A stretch of DNA of 64,000 bases, taken from contig NZ_CP045096.1 of assembly GCF_009184865.1 (NCBI RefSeq), positions 3,720,001 through 3,784,000 of the forward strand, given 5' to 3'. A model generated the notes under the pieces. It did no database searches and was not told the DNA's origin. It saw only the letters and a list, made by a program, of their open reading frames with translations. Shown here piece after piece: positions 8,987 through 19,157 of this stretch; position 1 is the stretch's first letter, and each line of letters begins with the position of its first letter. Both the position numbers and the translations under genes were made by a program. The stretch comes from Streptomyces phaeolivaceus. Lineage in GTDB: Bacteria; Actinomycetota; Actinomycetes; Streptomycetales; Streptomycetaceae.

Positions 8987-10654
8987 CTAATCGCCGGCCA
9001 CGAACGTGCGGGCCGCCTTGTCGTGCCAGCACTGGCGCCACGGCCTGTCCCACACGCACCACAGGACGCCGATCACCCCGATGCCGAGCAGCCCGGAGAC
9101 GGTGTGGACCAGCCAGCGGCGCAGGGAGCCCCCGAACGACGGGGGTTCGAGGCCCTCGATGTCCCGGACCTCGATGCCCAGCAGCCGCTTGCCCAGGGTG
9201 CGGCCCCACTTGGCGGTGGGCAGCACCTCGTAGAGGGCGCTCACCAGGAACAGGACGCCCAGGATGATGCCGAAGTAGACGGAGGTCGTGCCGTCGATCA
9301 GCCAGACGGTGACCTTCTCGCCGGAGAGCCTGGCCGTGTCGATCTTCTGGTCGATGTGGTCCATCGCCTTGGTGCCGAACGGCACGGCGGCCACGGCCGT
9401 GACGGCGCCGACGAGCAGGCTGTCCACGAGCCGGGCGGCCAGCCGTCTGCCGAGCCCGGCGGGTCTGGCCTCCGACTGCCGTCGCGCCGCCGCCTGGAAG
9501 GGGTCCTCCACCACCGGCTTCCACGGCGCGACGGGCGGCTGCTCCCCCTCGCCCCCGGCCAGCCGGTGCACCTGCTGCGCCCAGGAGGGCTGCCCGCCGC
9601 CGGAGCCGACGGCCATGGGGGGCTCGGCCGACTGCCGGGCGGCGGCCTGCGGGGGCACACCAGGCGCGGGCCGCGGAAGCTGCGGGGCGGGCGCGACCGG
9701 TGGGGTCTGCGGGGCCTGCTGCGGGAAGGCGCCGCCGAACTGGGGCTGCTGCGACTCGGGTTGGCGCGGCGCCGGGGCCACGGGCGCGGCCGGGGCGATC
9801 GCCGCCGGGGCCGCCGGGGCGGGGCTGCCCGACTGCGGGCCCTGCTGCGGAGCCGGCGCGCCCTGGGCGGTCCCCGGCCCCTGCTGGGGTCCGGACGGTG
9901 GCGTCGTGGGCGCGGCGGAGTGCGGGGCGAGGCCCAGGGCCTGTTGGGCGGCCACCTGGGCGGGGGTCAGCGGCGAGCCGAAGGGGGCGGGGGACGCGGG
10001 CGCGCCCCCGTCCTGCCGGCCCGCGCGCGAGGAGGGCGGGCCGAAGGTCAGGGTGCCCTCCGACCGCGCGGACTCCCCGCTCTCGGCGGGGCCCCCGGAG
10101 GTGTCGGGGCGCCGGAAGACCACCGTGCCCGGCGGGGACCCGGCCTCGTCGTCGGCGTCCGCCGGCGGGATCGTCGCCGTACCGTCCGTGCTCGCCGTGG
10201 GCCCGGAGTCGGCGGAAGCGGCGGAGTCGGCGGGCGGGCCGGTGTCGGCGCCGCCCGAGAGGGAGAGGCGGGGGTCCACGCCGCCGGACGATCCCCAGGA
10301 GACCCGGCGGTCCTTGTCGCCGCCGAACCCGGTCTGCCGGGAGCGGTCGGCGCCCCAGGCGGAGGCGGGCTCGGGGCGGATGCCGTGCAGGGGCTTGTCG
10401 GCGGCCGGGCGGCCCGGCTCTCCGTCGGTCGCGGGGTCCTCGTCGAAGAAGTGCGGGCCCGTCTCCTCCACGGCACCGGACGGGCCGGAGCCGGGCGGCG
10501 GGGCGAGCGGCTCTCCGTCCGAGGGAGCCGGACGGCTCGTACCCGGCACCCAGGCCGCGCCGTTCCAGTACCGGACATATCCAGGAATGGACGGGTCCGG
10601 GTAATACCCTTCGCGGGGCCTGTCGTCGCCGGGGGCCGGGGTTGGGGCGCTCAT
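8987..10654 (-). CDS. RDD family protein with DUF2510-like N-terminus and long disordered region
   Basis: A 555-residue protein. Residues about 15-40 (GYYPDPSIPGYVRYWNGAAW) are the DUF2510-type short beta motif; then comes a region of some 350 residues rich in Pro, Ala, Gln and Ser with no repeats of fixed length; the C-terminal 150 residues form an RDD domain (GLGRRLAARLVDSLLVGAV, TLGKRLLGIEV) with three to four membrane helices. Role unknown. It is adjacent to a second RDD gene and divergent from ssgG. Confidence 0.85.
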   Translation of the reverse strand: MSAPTPAPGDDRPREGYYPDPSIPGYVRYWNGAAWVPGTSRPAPSDGEPLAPPPGSGPSGAVEETGPHFFDEDPATDGEPGRPAADKPLHGIRPEPASAWGADRSRQTGFGGDKDRRVSWGSSGGVDPRLSLSGGADTGPPADSAASADSGPTASTDGTATIPPADADDEAGSPPGTVVFRRPDTSGGPAESGESARSEGTLTFGPPSSRAGRQDGGAPASPAPFGSPLTPAQVAAQQALGLAPHSAAPTTPPSGPQQGPGTAQGAPAPQQGPQSGSPAPAAPAAIAPAAPVAPAPRQPESQQPQFGGAFPQQAPQTPPVAPAPQLPRPAPGVPPQAAARQSAEPPMAVGSGGGQPSWAQQVHRLAGGEGEQPPVAPWKPVVEDPFQAAARRQSEARPAGLGRRLAARLVDSLLVGAVTAVAAVPFGTKAMDHIDQKIDTARLSGEKVTVWLIDGTTSVYFGIILGVLFLVSALYEVLPTAKWGRTLGKRLLGIEVRDIEGLEPPSFGGSLRRWLVHTVSGLLGIGVIGVLWCVWDRPWRQCWHDKAARTFVAGD

Positions 10655-10956
10655 GTCCGTCGTCCCGTATCTGCTCGTGGGTTTGGTGGAGGCATCCAGA
10701 TCTACCAGACGCCGGCACGGTCCATGACCGCTGCCTCCGGACCCGCCCCATTCACGCACGAATCTGCTACGGGCGAGCGGGCCGCGAGGGCACCGGAAGA
10801 CGGTCGGTGGAAGGCGGTCGGTGGTCGGTGGAAGGCGGGTCGGTGGACTCTTCGGAAAAAAGTTTCGCGAACCCGCGTAATGGTTCGGGGCCCCGGCCTC
10901 TCTCACTCGTACGGGCCCGCCCACAGGGACCCCGCCACGAGAGAGGAACGATCACC
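10655..10956. promoter_or_regulatory. Divergent promoter region of the RDD pair and ssgG
   Basis: A 302-bp intergenic region with a short imperfect direct repeat at 10801-10850 (unit close to GGTCGGTGGAAGGC, about three copies). No gene seen. Confidence 0.35.
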
Positions 10957-11370
10957 ATGCGGCACACCGTCGTGGAGCGCGAACTGGAGCTCAGGCTCGT
11001 CCTGTCGCCCGAGCGCAGCATCGCCGTACCGGCCAAGCTCGGCTTCCGCAGCGACGACCCGTACGCCGTGCACATCACCTTCCACATCAACTCCGACCGT
11101 CCGGTGCACTGGACGTTCGCGCGGGAACTGCTGGTGGAGGGGGTGTTCCGGCCGTGCGGGCACGGGGACGTGCGGGTGTGGCCGACGAAGGTGTCGGGCC
11201 GCAGCGTGGTGCTGATGGCGCTCAGCTCACCGGACGGGGACGCCCTGCTGGAGGCGCCGGCCGCCGCCGTGTCGGCCTGGCTGGAGCGGACCCTGCGGGT
11301 GGTGCCGCCGGGTGCGGAGTTCGACATGCTGCGCATCGACGACGGCCTGGCCGAACTCCTCGCCCAGTGA
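10957..11370 (+). CDS. ssgG: SsgA-like sporulation/cell division protein
   Basis: SsgA-like proteins (SALPs) are found in sporulating actinomycetes and control placement of septa and wall remodelling during sporulation. The 137-residue protein shows the family blocks DPYAVHITFHI, WTFARELLVEGVFRPCGHGDVRVWP and LSSPDGDALLEAP. Assignment to SsgG rests on neighbourhood: the order RDD genes, SALP, FAD oxidase, TPR protein, hppD matches my memory of the S. coelicolor ssgG locus (SCO2924). The paralogue assignment is less certain than the family. Confidence 0.8.
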   Translation: MRHTVVERELELRLVLSPERSIAVPAKLGFRSDDPYAVHITFHINSDRPVHWTFARELLVEGVFRPCGHGDVRVWPTKVSGRSVVLMALSSPDGDALLEAPAAAVSAWLERTLRVVPPGAEFDMLRIDDGLAELLAQ

Positions 11371-11398
11371 GGCCGGTACGCGGACCGGGCCCGGGGAG

Positions 11399-12799
11399 TC
11401 AGAAGAGCTTGCCCGGGTTGAGGATGCCCAGCGGGTCGAAGACGGACTTCACCGCCCGCTGCATCTCCAGCCCCACCGGGCCCAGTTCCCGCGCCAGCCA
11501 CTCCTTCTTGAGGATGCCCACACCGTGCTCGCCGGTGATCGTGCCGCCGAGTTCCAGGCCGAGCGCCATGATCTCGTCGAAGGACTCGCGGGCGCGCCGG
11601 GACTCGTCGGGGTCGGCCGCGTCGAAGCAGACGGTGGGGTGGGTGTTGCCGTCGCCTGCGTGGGCGCAGACCCCGATGGTCAGGTCGTACTTCTCGGCGA
11701 CGCGCTCCACGCCCTCGATCAGCTCGCCGAGCTTCGAGCGCGGCACGCACACGTCGTCGATCATCGTGGTGCCCTTGACCGCCTCCAGCGCCGTGAGCGA
11801 CATCCGCCGGGCCTGGAGCAGCAGTTCGGACTCGGCCGCGTCGTCCGCCGGGACGACCTGGGTGGCGCCCGCGGCCTCGCACAGTTCCCCCACCGCGGCG
11901 AGGTCGGCGGCCGGGTCCGGGGTGTCGAAGGCGGCGAGCAGCAGCGCCTCGGTCGTCTCCGGCAGGCCCATGTGCGCCAGGTCGTTGACGGCCTTCACGG
12001 TCGTACGGTCCATGAGTTCGAGCAGTGAGGGGACGTGCCCGCCGGCCATGATCCGGCACACCGCGTCGCACGCGGCGGCGGCCGACGCGAACTCCGCCGC
12101 CAGCACCAGCTGCTGGGGCGGCTGCGGCTTGAGGGCGAGGGTCGCCCCGACGACGATGCCGAGCGAGCCCTCCGAGCCGACGAAGAGCCGGGTGAGGTCG
12201 TAGCCCGCGACACCCTTCGCGGTGCGCCTGCCGGTGGACATCAGCCGCCCGTCGGCGAGCACGACGTCGAGCCCGAGGACGTACTCGGCGGTCACCCCGT
12301 ACTTCACACAGCACAGCCCGCCGGAGGCCGTGCCGATGTTGCCGCCGATGGTGCACATCTCCCAGCTGGAGGGGTCGGGAGGGTAGTACAGGCCGTGTTC
12401 GTTCACCGCGCGGGAGAGCGTCGCGTTGACGACGCCCGGTTCGACGACGGCGATCCGGTCGACGGGGTTGATCTCCAGGATCCGGTCCATCTTCGTCAGG
12501 GACAGCACGACGCAGCCCTCGGAGGCGTTGGCGCCCCCGGACAGACCCGTGCGGGCGCCCTGCGGGACCACCGGGACGCGCAGTTCCGTGGCGACACGCA
12601 TGACGTGCCGCACCTGGTCGACGGTCCGGGGCAGGACGACGACCGCCGGGACACCCGCCTCGCAGAAGCTCGCCATGTCGTTGGCGTACGAGGTCGTCAC
12701 GTCCGGATCGACGAGGACCGCCTCCGCCGGCAGGCCGCTCAGCAGACGGTCGACGAGGTTGCCGGTCGTCTCGTCACTCGGGGCTTGGACACGGCTCAT
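11399..12799 (-). CDS. FAD-linked oxidase (GlcD/D-2-hydroxyacid dehydrogenase type)
   Basis: Flavoprotein of the PCMH/vanillyl-alcohol oxidase superfamily, 466 residues, like the GlcD subunit of glycolate oxidase or D-lactate dehydrogenases. The FAD domain has VVPQGARTGLSGGANASEGC (residues about 70-90), PSSWEMCTIGGNIGTASGG and GYDLTRLFVGSEGSLGIV; the C-terminal cap ends with the GEHGVGILKKEWL and DPLGILNPGKLF blocks. The exact hydroxyacid is not predictable. Monocistronic, convergent with ssgG. Confidence 0.9.
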   Translation of the reverse strand: MSRVQAPSDETTGNLVDRLLSGLPAEAVLVDPDVTTSYANDMASFCEAGVPAVVVLPRTVDQVRHVMRVATELRVPVVPQGARTGLSGGANASEGCVVLSLTKMDRILEINPVDRIAVVEPGVVNATLSRAVNEHGLYYPPDPSSWEMCTIGGNIGTASGGLCCVKYGVTAEYVLGLDVVLADGRLMSTGRRTAKGVAGYDLTRLFVGSEGSLGIVVGATLALKPQPPQQLVLAAEFASAAAACDAVCRIMAGGHVPSLLELMDRTTVKAVNDLAHMGLPETTEALLLAAFDTPDPAADLAAVGELCEAAGATQVVPADDAAESELLLQARRMSLTALEAVKGTTMIDDVCVPRSKLGELIEGVERVAEKYDLTIGVCAHAGDGNTHPTVCFDAADPDESRRARESFDEIMALGLELGGTITGEHGVGILKKEWLARELGPVGLEMQRAVKSVFDPLGILNPGKLF

Positions 12800-12895
12800 G
12801 ATCCAAGCTTCACACTCGCGGCCATCGGTGTGAACCCGTCGGCGCGAGCGTTCGGGTGCGGGATGTGGTCGTCGTACTGACGCACAGTGAGCGGC

Positions 12896-14284
12896 ATGTC
12901 TGTGGAGAACCAGGAGCGGGCGGCGCGGGCGGTACGGACGGTACGGCGGCTGGGGCGCGGGGTGGGCGCGGCGGTGTGGCACGGGCGGGGTGTGGCCTGG
13001 GCGGTCGCCGGGTGCTTCGTGCTCGGGGGTGTGCTGATGGCGGTGCCGCCGGACGGGGCCGGCGGTGACTCCGGGCGGGCGGCGGCGGGTGTGCGGGGTG
13101 CGGCCGGAGCCGAGGGGCGGCGGGTGGCGGCCGGGATGCCCGTCGCGCTGTCCCGGGTGGCGGCCACCGTCCGGGAGCACGAGGCCCGGGTACGGGCCCG
13201 GCCGCGTGACCATGTCTCCTGGGCGGTGCTCGGTACGGCGTACACCGAACGGGCGCTGCGGACCGGCGCCGTCGCCGACTACCCCCGGGCCGAACGCGCC
13301 CTGCGCACCTCGCTGCGCCTGTGGCCCGGCGGCAACGCGGACGCCCTCGAAGGCCTGGCCGCCCTCGCCGTCGCCCGCCGTGACTTCCGGGCGGCGAAAG
13401 GCTGGGGCGAGGAGGCCGTACGGGTGGCGCCGCGGCGCTGGACCTCGTACGCGCGGCTCGTCGACGCGTACGACGGGCTCGGCCGCTACAAGAAGTCCCG
13501 CGCGGCCCTGGCCACCCTGCTGACCCTGGACTCCGGTCCCGCGGCACGGGTGAAGGCCGCGCAGGTCCACTGGGACCAGGGGGCGCGTGAGGACGCGGCG
13601 GCGGCGCTCTCGGACGCGGCGGCCTCGCAGACCACGATGGCGGGACCGTCGGCCGCGGGCGCCACGTGGTGGGTACGGGCCGGGGAGCTGGCCTGGGAGC
13701 GAGGGGAGGCGGCGGAGTCGCTGCGGTACTGCTCGGCCGCGCGGGGTGAGCCGGAGGGCGACGCGTGCCGGGGGCGTGCGCTGGCCGCGCTGGGGCGGAC
13801 GGGGGAAGGGGTGCGGGCGTACCGGGACTCCCTCGCCCGGCGGCCCTCCGCAGCGGTCGCGCTGCGGTTGGGCGAGCTGTACGAGTCGCTGGGGCGGGGG
13901 CGGGATGCTCGGGAGCGGTACGGGGTGGTGCGGGCGCTGGTGGCACGGTCCGCCGCGGCCGGGGTGAACGAGTCGCTCGTCCTCGGGGCGCTGGAGGCGG
14001 ACCACGGGGATCCGGTGGTGGCGGTGCGGGTGCTGCGGGCGGAGTGGGAACGCCAGCCGGGGCTGCGGGTGGCCGACGCGCTGGGGTGGGCGTTGCATCG
14101 GGCCGGGGAGGACGGGGAGGCGCTCGGGTTCGCGCGGCGGGCGACGGATCGGGCGCGGGGTGGGGAGGTGCGGAGTGCGGTGTACGCGTATCACCGGGGG
14201 GTGATCGAGCGGGCCTTGGGGTTGGCTGCTCCGGCGCGGCGGCATCTGGAGGAGGCGCGGCGGTTGAATCCGTATGTCGCGTGA
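12896..14284 (+). CDS. TPR-repeat protein with N-terminal membrane anchor
   Basis: A 462-residue protein with one membrane segment (about residues 28-48, AWAVAGCFVLGGVLMA) followed by about 390 extracytoplasmic-looking residues built of helical repeats such as ALRTSLRLWPGGNADALEGLAALAVARRD, consistent with eight or more TPRs. Likely a scaffold for protein interaction. ATG 12896 was preferred to a GTG three codons upstream. Arg/Ala-rich, no catalytic motif. A large palindromic repeat lies directly after the stop. Confidence 0.75.
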   Translation: MSVENQERAARAVRTVRRLGRGVGAAVWHGRGVAWAVAGCFVLGGVLMAVPPDGAGGDSGRAAAGVRGAAGAEGRRVAAGMPVALSRVAATVREHEARVRARPRDHVSWAVLGTAYTERALRTGAVADYPRAERALRTSLRLWPGGNADALEGLAALAVARRDFRAAKGWGEEAVRVAPRRWTSYARLVDAYDGLGRYKKSRAALATLLTLDSGPAARVKAAQVHWDQGAREDAAAALSDAAASQTTMAGPSAAGATWWVRAGELAWERGEAAESLRYCSAARGEPEGDACRGRALAALGRTGEGVRAYRDSLARRPSAAVALRLGELYESLGRGRDARERYGVVRALVARSAAAGVNESLVLGALEADHGDPVVAVRVLRAEWERQPGLRVADALGWALHRAGEDGEALGFARRATDRARGGEVRSAVYAYHRGVIERALGLAAPARRHLEEARRLNPYVA

Positions 14285-14291
14285 CAGCTCG

Positions 14292-14488
14292 GGGGGTGCG
14301 TTGCGTTGCGTTGCGTTGTCGGGTGCGGGTCCGGTGGGGCTTCTCGCGCAGTTCCCCGCGCCCCCAAGAGCAACGGCCCCTGCGGGCCGTTGAAAAAGCA
14401 CGGGGCGCGGCCCCTGCTTTTTCAGGGGCGCGGGGAACTGCGCGACCGGCCCCCACCGGACCCGCACCCGACAACGCAACGCACCCCC
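14292..14488. repeat. Large palindromic intergenic repeat, copy 1
   Basis: Two long arms (about 14292-14365 and 14424-14488) pair around a small central hairpin. The core reads GCGCAGTTCCCCGCGCCCC on one arm and its complement on the other. The left arm carries two extra TTGCG units compared with the right arm. It fills the gap between two convergent genes and may act as a bidirectional terminator. Related copies are at 52219-52412, 57338-57427 and 62349-62511. Confidence 0.85.
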
Positions 14489-14504
14489 ACCCCACTGGGC
14501 GCCC

Positions 14505-15770
<1,266 letters not shown>

Positions 15771-15772
15771 TC

Positions 15773-16255
15773 ATGGCGATCGATCATCTGGACGGCCGGC
15801 TGATCGTCCTGCTCGCGCGCGAGCCGCGGATCGGGGTGCTGGAGATGTCGCGGCGGCTGGGGGTCGCGCGGGGCACCGTGCAGGCCCGGCTCGACCGGCT
15901 TCAGTCGAATGGAGTCATCCGCGGGTTCGGCCCGCAGGTGGACCCGGCCGCGCTCGGCTACCCGGTCACGGCGTTCGCGACGCTCCAGATCCGGCAGGGG
16001 CAAGGGCCGGACGTACGGGCCCACTTGGCGACCGTGCCGGAGGTGCTGGAGCTGCACACGACGACCGGCAGCGGGGACATGCTGTGCCGGCTCGTGGCCC
16101 GGTCGAACGCCGATCTCCAGCGGGTGATCGACCGGGTCGTCGGTTTTGATGGCATCGTCCGGGCCGCCACGGCGATCGTCATGGAGAACCCCGTTCCGCT
16201 GCGGATCATCCCGCTGGTGGAGCAGGCGGCACAGGATCCGGACGGGACGCTGTAG
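15773..16255 (+). CDS. Lrp/AsnC family transcriptional regulator
   Basis: A 160-residue regulator with an N-terminal winged helix-turn-helix (LDGRLIVLLAREPRIGVLEMSRRLGVARGTVQARLDRL) and a C-terminal RAM/ligand-binding domain (HTTTGSGDMLCRLVARSNADL). ATG 15773 is preceded by GGGAGG at proper spacing; an in-frame ATG 21 bases upstream is possible. It is divergent from hppD, so control of tyrosine catabolism is the most likely role; the effector (tyrosine or an aromatic keto acid) is inference. Confidence 0.9.
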   Translation: MAIDHLDGRLIVLLAREPRIGVLEMSRRLGVARGTVQARLDRLQSNGVIRGFGPQVDPAALGYPVTAFATLQIRQGQGPDVRAHLATVPEVLELHTTTGSGDMLCRLVARSNADLQRVIDRVVGFDGIVRAATAIVMENPVPLRIIPLVEQAAQDPDGTL

Positions 16256-16277
16256 CCGACCCTGGGGGTGCGCGCCG

Positions 16278-16925
16278 GTGAGCTTCTGGGAGTACGTCGG
16301 CAGCTACCACGAGAAGCTGCTGTTCGACGCGTATCAGCACGCCAGCGCGGTGTTCCAGTGCATGGTCGTGGCCACGGTCGCCGGGGTCCTGATCGGTGTC
16401 GTCTCCTATCGGCGGGAGTGGGCCACCGGCCTCGCCACGACCGGCACGGCCACCCTCCTGACCATCCCCTCCCTCGCCATGATCGGGCTGCTGATCCCGC
16501 TGGTGGGCCTCGGTGTGGCCCCGACCGTGATCGCGCTGACGCTGTACGGTCTGCTGCCGGTCGTACGGAACGCGATCGTGGGCCTGCGCGGGGTCGATCC
16601 GGCGCTGGTGGACGCCGCGAAGGGCATCGGGATGTCCCGGTCGCTGCGGCTGCTACGGGTCGAACTGCCGCTGGCCTGGCCGCCGATCCTCACCGGGATC
16701 CGGATCTCCACCCAGATGCTGATGGGCATCGCCGCGATCGCCGCGTACGCCTCCGGGCCGGGTCTCGGCAACGAGATCTTCCGGGGTATCGCCTCCCTGG
16801 GCAGCGCGAACGCCCTCAACCAGGTGCTCGCGGGCACGCTCGGGATCGTCGCCCTCGCCCTGCTGTTCGACGCCGCGTACGTACTGATCGGGCGGCTGAC
16901 GATTCCGAGGGGGATCCGTGGCTGA
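16278..16925 (+). CDS. Osmoprotectant-type ABC transporter permease (first)
   Basis: A 215-residue inner-membrane permease of the OpuCB/ProW type. It starts at GTG 16278 and shows the EAA loop GLRGVDPALVDAAKGIGMSRSL and six predicted helices. First gene of a four-gene operon (permease, ATPase, permease, binding protein); its end overlaps the ATPase start by 8 bp, indicating translational coupling. Likely substrates are glycine betaine, choline or carnitine. Confidence 0.9.
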   Translation: MSFWEYVGSYHEKLLFDAYQHASAVFQCMVVATVAGVLIGVVSYRREWATGLATTGTATLLTIPSLAMIGLLIPLVGLGVAPTVIALTLYGLLPVVRNAIVGLRGVDPALVDAAKGIGMSRSLRLLRVELPLAWPPILTGIRISTQMLMGIAAIAAYASGPGLGNEIFRGIASLGSANALNQVLAGTLGIVALALLFDAAYVLIGRLTIPRGIRG

Positions 16926-18198
16926 GAACGGTGTGGCAGGGGCCACCATCGAGCTGGTCGACCTCAGCAAGACATATCCGGGCAGCCGTCGGCCCTCCGT
17001 CGAGGGCGTCACCATGCGGATCGACGCCGGCGAGACCGTCGTGCTGGTCGGGCCGTCCGGCTGCGGCAAGTCGACAACGCTCAAGCTGATCAACAGATTG
17101 ATCGAGCCGTCCGGCGGTTCCATCCGGATCGGCGGCGAGGACGTCACCGGTATCGATCCGGTCGGGCTGCGGCGCAAGGTGGGCTATGCCATCCAGTCGT
17201 CCGGGCTCTTCCCGCACATGACCGTCGCCCAGAACATCGCGCTCGTCCCGAGGATGGTCGGCTGGTCCGCGTCCCGGGTGCGGGCGCGGGTGGCGGAGAT
17301 GCTGGAGCTGGTGGGGCTCGACCCGGGCGAGTTCCACGACCGGTATCCGCGTCAGCTCTCCGGGGGCCAGCAGCAACGGGTGGGCGTGGCACGGGCGTTG
17401 GCCGCCGATCCGCCCGTGCTGCTGATGGACGAGCCGTTCGGGGCGGTGGACCCGATCACCCGCGACCACCTCCAGGACGAACTGCTGCGGCTCCAGCGCG
17501 AGTTGCGCAAGACGATCGTGTTCGTCACCCATGACTTCGACGAGGCGATCAAGCTGGGCGACCGGATCGCGATCCTGCGAGAGCGTTCGCACATCGCGCA
17601 GTTCGACACCCCGGCGGCGATCCTCGCGGGACCGGCCGACGACTTCGTCTCCGGTTTCGTGGGCGGGGGCGCCGCACTGCGCCGGCTCGGCCTGACCCGC
17701 GTACGGGATGTCGAGGTGACGGACTGGCCGACCGCGGGGGTGGGTGACCCGCCGCGACGGATCCTCGAACGGCTGCGGGCGGGCGACACCGACGAGGTGC
17801 TGCTGCTCGACCGGAGCGGACGGCCCTTCAAGTGGCTGCGGCGCGACGATCTGGAGGGGGCGCCCGGGGCACGGAGCGGGACCTCGATCCGCAGGACCGT
17901 CACCGGGGACGCGACGCTGCGGGACGCCCTGGAGGCCGTGCTGACCGACAGTTCGGGGCGGGTCGCGGTGACCGGGGCGGACGGCGAGTACACCGGTGTG
18001 GTGGACATGGAGACCCTGATCGGCTCCGCCCGCGCGCTCCTGGAGGCGGACCGGCTGGCCGCGCTGGAACACCGGCACGCGCGGGAGGAAGCGCGGGAAC
18101 GGGAGGAGGCCGGCGACGGACGGATCCGGACAGGGCGGGCGGGCGACGGTGACGGAGGCGCGGAGGGCGACGGCGGGACGGGGGCGAGGGAGGGGTGA
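16918..18198 (+). CDS. Osmoprotectant-type ABC transporter ATPase
   Basis: A 426-residue ATPase. Walker A VGPSGCGKSTT (residues 44-54), signature LSGGQQQRVGVARAL (147-161), Walker B VLLMDEPFGAVD. The C-terminal third fits the CBS-domain region that senses ionic strength in OpuA-type ATPases, then a charged Glu/Arg/Gly-rich tail. Starts with GTG 16918 inside the end of the first permease and ends overlapping the second permease by 4 bp. Confidence 0.92.
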   Translation: MAENGVAGATIELVDLSKTYPGSRRPSVEGVTMRIDAGETVVLVGPSGCGKSTTLKLINRLIEPSGGSIRIGGEDVTGIDPVGLRRKVGYAIQSSGLFPHMTVAQNIALVPRMVGWSASRVRARVAEMLELVGLDPGEFHDRYPRQLSGGQQQRVGVARALAADPPVLLMDEPFGAVDPITRDHLQDELLRLQRELRKTIVFVTHDFDEAIKLGDRIAILRERSHIAQFDTPAAILAGPADDFVSGFVGGGAALRRLGLTRVRDVEVTDWPTAGVGDPPRRILERLRAGDTDEVLLLDRSGRPFKWLRRDDLEGAPGARSGTSIRRTVTGDATLRDALEAVLTDSSGRVAVTGADGEYTGVVDMETLIGSARALLEADRLAALEHRHAREEAREREEAGDGRIRTGRAGDGDGGAEGDGGTGAREG

Positions 18199-19157
18199 CG
18201 GCGGCCGAGACGGGTGCCACGGCAGGGGCGGGTGCCACGGCAGGTGCGGGTGCCACGGCCGGTGCGGGTGCCACGGCCGGTGCGGGTGCCACGGCCGGTG
18301 CGGGTGCCACGGCAGGTGCGGGTGCCACGGCCGGTGCGGGTGCCACGGCCGGTGCTGGCCCCGCGACGAGGGCGGCGGCCTCCGCCGGGGCGGCCCCGGC
18401 GCCCGCGCGGCCCGCCTCCCTCCGGGTGAGTCGGCAGAAGCTGACGCTCCTGCCGTCCGTCCTCGTGGTCGTCCTGTTCGGTACCTGGATCTGGTTCCGG
18501 CAGGCCGAGCTGGACGCGATCTCCGCGAACGCGCTGTCGAACGGGGCGGTGTGGCTGGCCCTGTGGCAGCACATCCAGCTGACCGTGGTCTCCACCTTCT
18601 TCGTACTGATCATCGCGATCCCGCTGGGCATCCTGCTGACCCGGGAGTCGTTCCGGAGGGCCACCCCGGTGGCCATGACCGTCGCCAACACGGGCCAGGC
18701 CACCCCCGCCATCGGCCTGCTCGCGCTGCTGGTGATCTGGCTGGGCATCGGCACGAGAGCGGCACTGATCGGCATCATCGTCTACGCCCTCCTGCCCGTC
18801 CTCTCCAACACGATCGCCGGGCTGAAGGCGAACGACCCGACGCTCCTCGAAGCCGCCCGGGGCATCGGCATGTCCCCGAGAGAGGTGCTGACCCGCGTCG
18901 AACTCCCCCTGGCCGTACCGCTGATCCTCGCGGGCGTCCGCACCGCCCTCGTCCTGAACGTGGGCACGGCGACCCTCGCCACCTTCGGCGGGGGCGGCGG
19001 CCTCGGCGTACTGATCACCACCGGCATCACCAACCAGCGGATGCCCGTCCTCGTGCTCGGCTCGATCCTCACGGTCGCCCTCGCCCTGCTGGTCGACTGG
19101 CTCGCCTCCCTCGCCGAAGTGCTGCTCCGGCCACGGGGGTTGGAGCCGGACGCATGA
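18195..19157 (+). CDS. Osmoprotectant-type ABC transporter permease (second) with repetitive N-terminus
   Basis: A 320-residue permease. Residues about 70-310 form the OpuC/ProW domain, with the EAA loop AGLKANDPTLLEAARGIGMSPREVL. It differs from the first permease by a cytoplasmic N-terminal extension of about 65 residues, of which about 48 are perfect ATAGAG hexapeptides. GTG start at 18195 overlaps the ATPase stop. The repeats come from an 18-bp DNA tandem array and are unlikely to be needed for transport. Confidence 0.9.
   Translation: MTAAETGATAGAGATAGAGATAGAGATAGAGATAGAGATAGAGATAGAGATAGAGPATRAAASAGAAPAPARPASLRVSRQKLTLLPSVLVVVLFGTWIWFRQAELDAISANALSNGAVWLALWQHIQLTVVSTFFVLIIAIPLGILLTRESFRRATPVAMTVANTGQATPAIGLLALLVIWLGIGTRAALIGIIVYALLPVLSNTIAGLKANDPTLLEAARGIGMSPREVLTRVELPLAVPLILAGVRTALVLNVGTATLATFGGGGGLGVLITTGITNQRMPVLVLGSILTVALALLVDWLASLAEVLLRPRGLEPDA
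18213..18356 (+). repeat. Tandem 18-bp coding repeat, eight copies
   Basis: Eight in-frame units of GGTGCCACGGCMGGTGCG, differing mainly at one base, encode (ATAGAG)8 at the start of the second permease. Such arrays commonly vary in copy number by slippage. Confidence 0.9.

Noticed and set aside
14292..14488. CRISPR-like array or riboswitch in the palindromic regions
   Set aside because: Inverted, not direct, repeats with no spacers; next to stop codons rather than 5' leaders.
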